Shown piece after piece: positions 1 to 5,812 of a DNA stretch of 5,812 bases (positions are counted from its first letter, which is position 1; every line of letters starts with the position of its first letter). The stretch spans positions 1 to 5,812 of the forward strand of contig MGVM01000162.1 of assembly GCA_001800495.1 (NCBI GenBank). Direction: 5' to 3'. The translations under genes were made by a program, and so were the position numbers. The notes beneath the pieces are model-generated. The model was not told where the DNA came from. It made no database searches and was given only the letters and a program-made list of their open reading frames with translations. This stretch comes from Elusimicrobia bacterium RIFOXYB2_FULL_48_7 (GTDB taxonomy: Bacteria; Elusimicrobiota; Endomicrobiia; CG1-02-37-114; XYA2-FULL-39-19).

Positions 1-1419
1 GTGGCCAATAACGCTCCCGTGGTGTCATGGACCGGTGAAACAAATTACGTTTCCGACGGGCTGAATCCCGAGGTGGGAACATCCGCAACCGCGTTTATTT
101 ACCGCGTTACCTATACAGATGCCGACAACGAGGCGCCGGGAGCCGGTTATCCGAAAGTACACATAAGGAAAAACGGCGCGGCAATCGCGGGCAGCCCATT
201 TGCGATGGCTTACGTTTCGGGGAATAACAATACCGGCGCAATTTATTCGTATTCCGGAACGCTTTCCGGTGGCAGCACGGCCTATTCGTATTATTTCGAA
301 GCGCAGGATGCCAGCGGCGCCTCCGCATCCGGATTACCGGGTTCGTCAACAGACGCACCTGACGTGAACAATCCGCCTGCTCTTTCCTGGACAGCAGATC
401 CGAATTATACCACTGACGGGCTTGACCCTGAAGTCGGTACGGCTACTACGACCTTTGTCTACCGCGTTAAATACACCGATGCTGACAATGACGCGCCCGC
501 TTCCGGCTACCCGAAGGTTTATATCCTGAAGGGCGGCGCGGCAATCACGGGAAGCCCGTTTGCGATGACTTGTGCCACAGGCAGTTATTCAGCCGGCGTG
601 ATTTGTTCATATCCAACTACGCTCGAAATAGGAACGGATTACACCTATTATTTCGCCGCGTACGATGTGTTCAGCGCGAGCGCCTCCGGCAGCCCGGCTT
701 CCCTTGCTGCGGGGCCTACCGTTTACGCGCCAAGCACTCTTACGGATACCAAGACGGTGAATCCAGGCGAGGAAAAAACAATGGCCATATCACCGGAAAC
801 GGGGCAGATAACGGTACTGGTTCCTGCCGGCGTTTTTTCAGAGGCCGTGGTTGTCCATGTCTCCACGCTTTCAATTCCTACTGCCAATAATGCGTCAGCG
901 AGAACCGTGAATGTAGGGGTTGAGATCAGGACGGATAAGGGCCTGCAGCCGTCCGGTGAAATAACAATAACCCTGTACTACAGGGATATTGACGTAGCCG
1001 GTTTCAACGAATCAAAACTGGTGGTGTGCAGGTATGACAGCGCCTTGATGAGATGGATACCGCTTCCGACCGAATGCCATCCGGGCCAGAATTATGCCGT
1101 GGGAAGGACAAGCCATCTCTCGAAGTTCGCATTGGTGCAGTTCACGCCGGCCGGGGACCTGCAATCAGTTAAGGTGTACCCTAACCCGTGCAGTTCTGCG
1201 GGTGTTACCTTTGAAAACCTTACCTCGCAGGCGGTCATAAAGATCTATACGCTAAACGGAGAAGCTGTGAGAACAATAGAAGAAACCGACGGGGACGGTA
1301 GTTCGGCGTGGGATGCCAGGAACAATTCCGGCGACAGGGTCGCCAGCGGCACATACATTTATGTCATCAAGAACGATAACGGATCAAAGAAAACCGGCAA
1401 GATCAGCGTAATCAAATAA
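1..1419 (+). CDS. Partial (5'-truncated) repeat-containing surface/secreted protein with ZU5-like module and C-terminal FlgD-Ig-like sorting-type domain
   Basis: The reading frame is open from the first base to the TAA at 1417-1419 (472 codons visible). The first codon is GTG, but it is probably internal: there is no signal peptide, and it encodes the V of a linker (VANNAP) that recurs as DVNNPP at residues 121-126, so more repeats probably lie upstream. Residues 3-122 and 123-241 are two tandem units with an almost gap-free period of 120 and roughly 60% identity. Both carry SWT, DGLxPEVGT, YRVxYTDADN, GYPKV and GSPFAM, suggesting Ig/beta-sandwich modules. Residues 255-380 (VPAGVFSE, LVVCRYD, HLSKFALVQ) resemble a ZU5-like beta module. 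Residues 386-472 hold a YPNP motif (393-396) and a FlgD-Ig-like/type-IX-like tail (ETDGDG, AWDARN, VASGTYIYVI, GKISVIK), which in related families directs export or surface attachment. The function is probably structural or adhesive. The domain architecture is fairly sure; the role and the ZU5 label are inference. Confidence 0.85.
   Translation: MANNAPVVSWTGETNYVSDGLNPEVGTSATAFIYRVTYTDADNEAPGAGYPKVHIRKNGAAIAGSPFAMAYVSGNNNTGAIYSYSGTLSGGSTAYSYYFEAQDASGASASGLPGSSTDAPDVNNPPALSWTADPNYTTDGLDPEVGTATTTFVYRVKYTDADNDAPASGYPKVYILKGGAAITGSPFAMTCATGSYSAGVICSYPTTLEIGTDYTYYFAAYDVFSASASGSPASLAAGPTVYAPSTLTDTKTVNPGEEKTMAISPETGQITVLVPAGVFSEAVVVHVSTLSIPTANNASARTVNVGVEIRTDKGLQPSGEITITLYYRDIDVAGFNESKLVVCRYDSALMRWIPLPTECHPGQNYAVGRTSHLSKFALVQFTPAGDLQSVKVYPNPCSSAGVTFENLTSQAVIKIYTLNGEAVRTIEETDGDGSSAWDARNNSGDRVASGTYIYVIKNDNGSKKTGKISVIK
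7..723 (+). repeat. Two tandem ~360-bp coding repeats (120-residue modules)
   Basis: Unit 1 is about 7-366 and unit 2 about 367-723. The protein units align without gaps from SWT to the SY near residues 83 and 203, then need one single-residue gap. At the DNA level the best conserved stretches are the YRVxYTDADN block and the block encoding GAAI-GSPFAM (about 174-207 against 534-567). Most differences elsewhere include many third-position changes, so this is an old duplication within the gene rather than a recent copy. Confidence 0.8.
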
Positions 1420-1461
1420 ATTCAGCGGCAGTAGAAAAAAAATACCTATTTTAAAAAACAG

Positions 1462-2817
1462 TTAGACAACTTCCCAATAACCTTTTTTATCAGAACCGAT
1501 TCGTTTTAATCTACCAGCATCTTTTAGTGTCCTTATGTTCCTTTTTATCGTTGCCCTGTCTTTTTTTAGCTTTAAAGATAAAAGGTCATAAGTAATAGAT
1601 TTGTCCGAACTTACTATTTGTATTATTTTATTTTGTATTTTGGTTAATTTTACAGGGGCATTTACAGGGGCATTTACAGGGGCATTTATCGTGACCTTAT
1701 CAGAGTCAGGTTTAGCCCCTTTTCTATAAAATACAACCAAAAAGCCACTTTTTAGTTTCTGGAATTCAACTTCCACTTTTGCTTCCTGGCAGGCTTCATA
1801 TATTCGTTTTAAGCCGGAACCCCATTTTTCTATGTCTTTACTGAAATAGAGAGTGTTAGCAATAAGGGGGTTTCTCAAAATTGATTTCTCCCGCCTTTTT
1901 ATGAAATCTTCCGGGGAATAATCTTCAGGAAATTGGCCGGTATCATATATTTCAATTCTGTCCTTAAAGAAAGCTATTTCATTTCCCTTAGGATTTGTGT
2001 AATCCCTGTGACATAAAGAATTTACGATAGCTTCTGTAATTGCTCTTAGAGGCACTTCAGGTATTTCTTCTCTTCCGGTTGGAGTGAGTTCAGCCCTCCA
2101 GTTCATATGTTCTTTTATATAGGATTCTGACTGTTCTATCAGTGAGAAAATATTTCCTTTAAGAACATTTATGTCAAGAAACGTCAATTTATCGGTTCCT
2201 GCAAAAACCGCAACTTGAATTTCAAGAGAATTATTGTTACAAAACAAAACTTCGGCTGCTTTTAATAGCCTGTTACCTTTTAAGAGGTGTAATTTATTTA
2301 TAGTTTCTTTGACGTTGGTATATTTAAAATCAATACGTTTTGCTTTATTTGCTTTTTTAATAAAAGCTTTTAATGTGGGAATATTGATGTCTTTTAAAGT
2401 TTTGTCAGAAATATCATTTTCCCAATAGATTTCGTGCTTTTTCAAAAAAAGCTTTCCTAATTCCTTCGAAGTTAGTTGCTTGTTTTCCGTACCTACCCTC
2501 ATATATGCTCTGCCATAGGCCATATAAGGCAATTCTGAACCTTCAAATTTTAAATAGATGCAAGATTTGCTGTTTATTCTTTTCTGAGTTATAGTAGGGA
2601 ATACTCGGGGTTCTATGCTGTCAGAGATTGTTTTTGAAATATCTCTGAGGGTTTTATCGCTGATATCTTGTCCGACGATGTCTCCATTATCCCTAATTCC
2701 AAAATACAATTCGCCTTTTTGATGTTTGTTGAGAATTGCGGCGATCGATATGATTGCTTCTTTTAATTCGGAAGTGGATTTCTTGAGTTCGACGGTTTCG
2801 GATTCCTTGTATTTCAT
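1462..2817 (-). CDS. COG2865-type protein: AlbA_2 (Schlafen-type) domain, degenerate GHKL-like ATPase domain, C-terminal winged helix
   Basis: The product is 451 residues, a full length for this family. Residues 6-115 form the AlbA_2 putative nucleic-acid-binding domain (ESETVELKKS, NKHQKGELYFGIRDNG, YMRVGTEN). Residues 250-365 form the ATPase-like part typical of 'putative transcriptional regulator' ATP-binding proteins: EAIVNSLCHRDY at 262-273 (N-box-like), YDTGQFP at 291-297, EKWGSGLKRI at 330-339. A linker with INAPVNAPVNAPV (377-389) leads into a winged helix (about 391-451). The ATG start is supported because the AlbA_2 motif begins immediately after it; no Shine-Dalgarno sequence is visible, and a promoter lies only 9 nt away. 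Members are annotated as transcription regulators and some occur near defence or mobile genes; the exact role is unknown. The gene is clearly more AT-rich than its neighbours and sits between a convergent gene and a tRNA gene, suggesting acquisition by transfer. It is encoded alone, with no partner. Confidence 0.9.
   Translation of the reverse strand: MKYKESETVELKKSTSELKEAIISIAAILNKHQKGELYFGIRDNGDIVGQDISDKTLRDISKTISDSIEPRVFPTITQKRINSKSCIYLKFEGSELPYMAYGRAYMRVGTENKQLTSKELGKLFLKKHEIYWENDISDKTLKDINIPTLKAFIKKANKAKRIDFKYTNVKETINKLHLLKGNRLLKAAEVLFCNNNSLEIQVAVFAGTDKLTFLDINVLKGNIFSLIEQSESYIKEHMNWRAELTPTGREEIPEVPLRAITEAIVNSLCHRDYTNPKGNEIAFFKDRIEIYDTGQFPEDYSPEDFIKRREKSILRNPLIANTLYFSKDIEKWGSGLKRIYEACQEAKVEVEFQKLKSGFLVVFYRKGAKPDSDKVTINAPVNAPVNAPVKLTKIQNKIIQIVSSDKSITYDLLSLKLKKDRATIKRNIRTLKDAGRLKRIGSDKKGYWEVV
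1649..1688 (-). repeat. Perfect 12-bp tandem repeat in the linker of the COG2865-type gene
   Basis: The unit TTTACAGGGGCA (plus strand) occurs three times without mismatch at 1649-1660, 1661-1672 and 1673-1684, followed by TTTA of a fourth copy. On the coding strand it reads Asn-Ala-Pro-Val three times (residues 378-389). Twelve base pairs is a multiple of three, so copy-number change would lengthen or shorten the linker between ATPase-like and winged-helix parts without shifting frame. Confidence 0.95.
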
Positions 2818-2826
2818 GATATGTCG

Positions 2827-2855
2827 ATTTTACTAAAAGAAAAAGTATAAATCAA
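2827..2855 (-). promoter_or_regulatory. Putative sigma70-type promoter of the COG2865-type gene, giving a near-leaderless mRNA
   Basis: On the minus strand a -35 element TTGATT (2850-2855) and a -10 element TAAAAT (2827-2832) are separated by exactly 17 bp. They match the consensus at 4/6 and 5/6. The -10 box ends only 9 nt before the ATG at 2817, so transcription would start about 1-4 nt upstream of it. This fits the missing Shine-Dalgarno. The region is AT-rich, so chance matches are possible; a second -10-like TATACT at 2844-2849 has no good -35. Confidence 0.5.
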
Positions 2856-2944
2856 TTTGCTTAAATCTGTTTGTACTTTAGCTTTAGAGAGGCTTCGAAG
2901 GGTTCTCTCGAACCCAGTGTAGACGGAAAAGCAGGTGTTGTAGG

Positions 2945-2966
2945 TTGGTCCCAAATTGGTCTCAAA
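2945..2966. repeat. 11-bp direct tandem repeat next to tRNA-Ser
   Basis: TTGGTCCCAAA (2945-2955) is followed directly by TTGGTCTCAAA (2956-2966), identical except for one base. It lies in the non-coding stretch downstream of the tRNA gene. The function is unknown; it could be a protein-binding site, part of an old attachment region, or slippage. Confidence 0.6.
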
Positions 2967-3027
2967 CAATAAAATTACAACTAATAATATTGTTATATCG
3001 ACGGAGAAAACACTTTGAAGAAAGAAT

Positions 3028-3114
3028 CGGAGAGAGAGGGATTCGAACCCCCGTCAGAGTAAACCCTGAATTGGTTTTCAAGACCAACGGTTTCAACCGC
3101 TCACCCATCTCTCC
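3028..3114 (-). tRNA. tRNA-Ser(UGA)
   Basis: The minus-strand 87-nt sequence folds as a class II tRNA. The acceptor stem GGAGAGA (3108-3114) pairs perfectly with TCTCTCC (3029-3035), and the discriminator is G (3028), as expected for serine. The D-arm is present. The anticodon stem TTGGT/ACCAA (3083-3087 with 3071-3075) encloses loop CTTGAAA (3076-3082), with anticodon TGA at 3078-3080. A long variable arm (about 3053-3070) and T-arm GGGGG-TTCGAAT-CCCTC (3036-3052, with one G-T pair) follow. The 3' CCA is not encoded (the next bases are ATTC), so it must be added after transcription. It decodes UCA and, by wobble, other UCN serine codons. It lies 69 bp downstream of the glycosyltransferase stop and appears to have its own promoter. 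Confidence 0.97.
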
Positions 3115-3138
3115 GCTACACTTCGTTTCGCGGCCTTT

Positions 3139-3167
3139 ATTCTACTTTTTTATGGCAGTCTTTGCAA
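3139..3167 (-). promoter_or_regulatory. Putative sigma70-type promoter of tRNA-Ser
   Basis: On the minus strand TTGCAA (3162-3167, -35) and TAGAAT (3139-3144, -10) are separated by 17 bp and match the consensus at 4/6 and 5/6. The -10 box ends 24 nt before the mature tRNA 5' end, leaving a leader of roughly 17 nt for RNase P to remove. The bases just downstream of the -10 include GGCCGCG, a GC-rich discriminator of the kind associated with stringent control of stable-RNA promoters. The site falls inside the gap between the glycosyltransferase stop and the tRNA. Confidence 0.6.
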
Positions 3168-3183
3168 GAAAATTCAGGCCTGT

Positions 3184-4605
3184 TCAGCTGATCCCCGCCC
3201 GCTTCATCACTCCCCAGGATTTATTTCCCCTGATGTAATCGTAGAGCCCTTTCGTGCGCACAAAGGTGATGTACTGGCGGTAACCGAAGTTCTCTATCAC
3301 GGCCGCGGCGATGAGGCGGAGGAGGTCGCGAATTCTGTTGTAGCGGTCGAAGGTTATCTCTTCCATCAGCAATGAGATAAGCGACATGAGAACGCCCAGG
3401 ATGACCGTCAGGAAAAAAAACAGCAAACCCGCGCGGACGTCGACAGTCCCGAATGCGATGCCAAGAATAAAAAACGCGTAACCCACGTATTCGACTATGG
3501 GGCTTATGAATTCTATGAAGAAAAAGTAAGGCATGGATACCATTCCTACGGTACCGTATCTGGGGTTCCCGAGCATTTCAATATGGAACAATAAACTGTC
3601 CCCAAGCCCTCTCTGCCACCTGTTGCGCTGCCTGCCAAGGGTGCCGATGTCTTCCGGTGCTTCCGTCCAGCATACGGGGTCCGGGATGAACTGTATGGAA
3701 TAGTTTTTCTTCTGCTTTCTCAGCATGTGGTGCAGGCGGACAACAAGTTCCATGTCCTCTCCCACGGTATCGTGCCGGTAGCCGCCGGCCTCTATCACAA
3801 CCTGTTTCTTGAAAAGGCCGAAGGCCCCGGAAATTATCAGCAGGCAATTCAGCGCGCTGAAGCCCATTCTGCCTGAAAGGAAGGAACGGAAATATTCAAG
3901 CACCTGGAAATTCACGATCAATTTTTTTGAGAGTTTGACGGTTTGCACCTGGCCGTCCTTTACAGTGCAGCCGTTGAGCGCCCGCACAAGCCCGCCTGTC
4001 GCCACGACGGTACTGTACGCTTCCATGTAGGGGTAGGCGATCCTGAGAAGCGAATGTTTTTCCAGGATGGAGTCCGCGTCTATACAGCAGAAAAGCGGGT
4101 AAGAGCAGATGTTTATGCCCGTGTTGAGCGAGTCCGCCTTGCCGCCGTTCTGTTTATCTATTACAATGAGATTTTTGCACGTCCTGGAACGGTAAACCGC
4201 GTTGACTTTCTGTGTGGGGATCTGGTGGTTTGAGTCCTGCCTGATTTCTCTCAGCTGGAACTCTTCCTTCATTACGTCCAGCGTTTTGTCCTTGCTTCCG
4301 TCGTTGATAACCACTACCTCGAACTCGCCGTACTCAAGGTTCAGTAGTGATTTTATGCTCGCCGCGATGGATTTTTCCTCGTTGTGCGCGGGCACCAGAA
4401 TGGAAACGGGCGGGGTTATTTTTGCTTTTCTGATTTCAAGAGGGGTAGCGAATTTTTCCTTCAGCCGGTGCTGTAAAAGGCCGACAAAGGAAAGGCAGAA
4501 AATAAGCAGGGTATACATGCTGATAAGCATGATATACACTATGAAAAAATAGCTGATTATATTAGCCAAGCTGTTCAAGGGTATCCATCCATTGCGCCGC
4601 GGCAT
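3184..4605 (-). CDS. Membrane family 2 glycosyltransferase, processive (BcsA/PgaC/NodC-like)
   Basis: The 473-residue protein probably polymerises an envelope or extracellular glycan from a nucleotide sugar at the inner-membrane cytoplasmic face; the sugar cannot be told from sequence. Residues 14-44 hold one or two membrane segments. The GT-A catalytic domain spans about 65-340: ILVPAHNEE (69-77), VVINDGSKDKT (98-108), QNGGKADSLN (152-161), metal-binding DAD (176-178), GED (282-284, catalytic base region) and QRNRW (326-330), the QxxRW signature of processive enzymes. Further hydrophobic segments lie at about 353-383 and 390-413, with a basic C-terminus. All key residues are present, so it should be active. 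The ATG at 4605 overlaps the upstream HEAT gene by 44 bp and has a weak GGAAG 6 nt ahead. A TTG at 4578 (17-bp overlap) is an alternative that loses only nine residues before the first membrane segment. It is the last gene of the operon. Confidence 0.93.
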   Translation of the reverse strand: MPRRNGWIPLNSLANIISYFFIVYIMLISMYTLLIFCLSFVGLLQHRLKEKFATPLEIRKAKITPPVSILVPAHNEEKSIAASIKSLLNLEYGEFEVVVINDGSKDKTLDVMKEEFQLREIRQDSNHQIPTQKVNAVYRSRTCKNLIVIDKQNGGKADSLNTGINICSYPLFCCIDADSILEKHSLLRIAYPYMEAYSTVVATGGLVRALNGCTVKDGQVQTVKLSKKLIVNFQVLEYFRSFLSGRMGFSALNCLLIISGAFGLFKKQVVIEAGGYRHDTVGEDMELVVRLHHMLRKQKKNYSIQFIPDPVCWTEAPEDIGTLGRQRNRWQRGLGDSLLFHIEMLGNPRYGTVGMVSMPYFFFIEFISPIVEYVGYAFFILGIAFGTVDVRAGLLFFFLTVILGVLMSLISLLMEEITFDRYNRIRDLLRLIAAAVIENFGYRQYITFVRTKGLYDYIRGNKSWGVMKRAGIS

Positions 4606-5611
4606 TCCTTGCTTCCGCGCTTGCGCCTGTTTTTTGTACCAGTACTAGCATTTTTTTGCCTTTTTGACCTAGTTTTGTGAGGGCTTCGCCCGCGTTCCTG
4701 CGAACCCACCAGTTTGTGTCTTCAAGCGCTTTCTTCAGCAGCCCGGAAGAGATATCCGAGCCGATCATACCCAGCCCGCGCGCAGATTGGGCGCGCACTT
4801 CCCAGGCATCGTCTTTCAACCCCTCGGAAAAAACGGTTTCAGCCGATGGTTCTTCAAGGGTTCCCAGGGCTTTATACGCGGCTATCCTTACTTCTTTGTG
4901 TTCATCTTTTGCCGTCTTCCTGGTTATGTGTTTTGCGGTTGAATGCCCGCCGACTTCAGCAAGCAGGTGTATCGCGAGCGTCCGCACCGCGGGATCCTTG
5001 TTGTCGAGTATCTGAACAAGCGGATCAATGGCTTTTTTCCCGAGTTCAAACACGGTGGAGGAGAGCCTCATTCCCGCAAGGCCTGAAACTTTTACAAGCG
5101 TCTCCATGATCGGCAGGATGACGTCTGTTTCGCCGGACCTGCCCAGCGACCACGCGCAGATCATCCGCACTTCCTTTACGGGGTCATTAAGGCCTTCCAG
5201 GAGAGCGGGTTTTGTCCTGTGGCTTTTCATCTGGCCGAGGCACCGGGCTCCCTCGGCGCGCACCCACCAGAACGGGCTTTTCAGCCTTTTGAGGTCAGCG
5301 TCAATAAACCCGAGAGCTTCATATGCCTGCGCTATGCGGCCTAATTCCTTCCCTTTTTTCCCGAAACTCCTGTAAATCACGCTGTACTGCACTATTGTAG
5401 ATAAAGGCCATCCGCGGGACTGTAAAGCCGCGGGAACGGGCGCGTCCGCGTTGGCTATATAATTTTCCAGTAAAGGGGCGATCCATGCCTGGGCGTGTTT
5501 TTTATTTGCACGCCAGAGTATATTCACGGCCTTTATGCCAACCAGAATTAAAATAAGAAGAATTATCACGAGGGTGAATACAAACGATATGTTCAGGAGT
5601 ATTGATAACAT
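4562..5611 (-). CDS. Membrane-anchored HEAT-repeat protein
   Basis: The 349-residue protein has a strongly hydrophobic segment at about 5-27 (N-terminal membrane anchor), a linker to about 110, then an array of HEAT-type helical repeats. Their second-helix-like signatures are WWVRAEGARCLGQM (115-128), KEVRMICAWSLGRSG (146-160), PAVRTLAIHLLAEVGG (207-222), KEVRIAAYKALGTL (239-252), WEVRAQSARGLGMIG (270-284) and WWVRRNAGEALTKLG (301-315), about 31 residues apart. HEAT arrays are protein-binding scaffolds with no catalysis of their own. Its position between a beta-barrel gene and a glycosyltransferase suggests it organises or regulates the glycan machinery; whether the repeats face the cytoplasm or the periplasm is not certain from the sequence. 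The ATG lies one base after the upstream stop (TAA-A-ATG) and no Shine-Dalgarno is visible, so translation is probably coupled. Its 3' end overlaps the glycosyltransferase gene. Confidence 0.9.
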   Translation of the reverse strand: MLSILLNISFVFTLVIILLILILVGIKAVNILWRANKKHAQAWIAPLLENYIANADAPVPAALQSRGWPLSTIVQYSVIYRSFGKKGKELGRIAQAYEALGFIDADLKRLKSPFWWVRAEGARCLGQMKSHRTKPALLEGLNDPVKEVRMICAWSLGRSGETDVILPIMETLVKVSGLAGMRLSSTVFELGKKAIDPLVQILDNKDPAVRTLAIHLLAEVGGHSTAKHITRKTAKDEHKEVRIAAYKALGTLEEPSAETVFSEGLKDDAWEVRAQSARGLGMIGSDISSGLLKKALEDTNWWVRRNAGEALTKLGQKGKKMLVLVQKTGASAEARNAAAQWMDTLEQLG

Positions 5612-5612
5612 T

Positions 5613-5812
5613 TTATTTTGGAGGGAACTTGATATCTACCAGGAAAACGCCCTTTGTGTCCCTGTAAAGGCCTTCCCTGGTTGTATTTTCATGCATTAAT
5701 TTTAGCCGGATGTTTTTGTTGTACTTCCAGGCCAGCCCCGCGATCCACGAATAGAATTTTCCTTCACCTTGCGCGTCATACCCGGCGTCATAAAGGCGGT
5801 CGCCGGACGTGA
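5613..5812 (-). CDS. C-terminal fragment of a probable outer-membrane beta-barrel protein (cut by window edge)
   Basis: A minus-strand frame enters from the right edge and ends at TAA (5613-5615). It gives 65 residues, starting TSGDRLYDAGYDAQGEG and ending VFLVDIKFPPK. The visible part shows alternating polar and hydrophobic/aromatic residues in strand-like blocks (FYSWIAGLAWKY, IRLKLMHENT, GVFLVDIKF) separated by short charged turns, as in the last strands of an outer-membrane barrel. The stop is one base from the start of the HEAT gene, so the two are almost certainly cotranscribed. A YaiO-type or porin-like barrel partnering the glycosyltransferase is possible (in E. coli yaiO lies near the glycosyltransferase gene yaiP), but too little sequence is present to name a family. 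The reading frame is well supported; the barrel call is inference. Confidence 0.65.
   Translation of the reverse strand, partial: TSGDRLYDAGYDAQGEGKFYSWIAGLAWKYNKNIRLKLMHENTTREGLYRDTKGVFLVDIKFPPK

Noticed and set aside
1420..1461. AT-only inverted repeat AAAAT/ATTTT followed by a T-run, as a terminator between the convergent genes
   Set aside because: The stem is five A-T pairs with a 4-nt loop and would be very unstable; the T-run alone is not enough to call a terminator.
2385..2662. Repeated peptide SDKTL(R/K)DI at residues 53-60 and 137-144 of the COG2865-type protein
   Set aside because: Only eight residues match and the surrounding sequence differs, so coincidence is the simpler reading.
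2862..2969. Plus-strand frame ending GWSQIGLKQ as a remnant of a gene
   Set aside because: It is about 35 codons with no start codon or recognisable motif; it cannot be told from chance.
2965..2994. Inverted repeat AACAATA/TATTGTT downstream of the tRNA as its terminator
   Set aside because: The seven-pair stem is almost all A-T with a 16-nt loop and no following T-run on the tRNA strand.
2945..3238. Plus-strand open frame containing GERGIRTP
   Set aside because: GERGIRTP is the usual spurious translation of a tRNA antisense strand; the frame runs across tRNA-Ser and into the glycosyltransferase.
3809..5375. Several plus-strand open frames opposite the glycosyltransferase and HEAT genes
   Set aside because: They are shadows of well-supported minus-strand genes and lack any domain-like sequence.

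Overview
The window looks like chromosomal DNA from an uncultivated Gram-negative-type bacterium, possibly Elusimicrobiota or a neighbouring candidate phylum. That placement is inference. It rests on the first gene, whose C-terminal YPNP / FlgD-Ig-like tail ending in a GKISVIK-type motif is common in those lineages, and on the envelope genes on the right. No 16S or other decisive marker is present.

Layout, left to right. (1) Positions 1-1419, plus strand: the 3' part of a large surface or secreted protein. It has two 120-residue tandem repeats, a ZU5-like beta module and a C-terminal sorting-type domain; the true start lies upstream. (2) Positions 1462-2817, minus strand, convergent with it: an AT-rich gene for a COG2865-type protein (AlbA_2/Schlafen-type N-domain, degenerate GHKL-like ATPase, winged helix). 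It has a perfect 12-bp tandem repeat in its linker and a promoter so close to the ATG that the mRNA may be leaderless. (3) Positions 2818-3027: about 210 bp of non-coding sequence with an 11-bp tandem repeat and a degenerate copy of the tRNA 3' end. (4) Positions 3028-3114, minus strand: tRNA-Ser(UGA) with a good sigma70-type promoter just upstream. (5) Positions 3184-5812, minus strand: three tightly packed genes, transcribed right to left. They are the end of a probable outer-membrane beta-barrel protein, a membrane-anchored HEAT-repeat protein, and a processive-type family 2 glycosyltransferase with a complete DxD / ED / QxxRW motif set.

How the genes may work together: the right-hand operon reads as an envelope polysaccharide synthesis unit. 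The glycosyltransferase would polymerise and push a glycan through the inner membrane, the HEAT protein would scaffold partners, and the beta-barrel would act at the outer membrane. The AT-rich COG2865 gene beside a tRNA gene reads as a transferred accessory gene, possibly regulatory or defence-linked. No CRISPR array, insertion sequence or recognisable integrase gene is visible.
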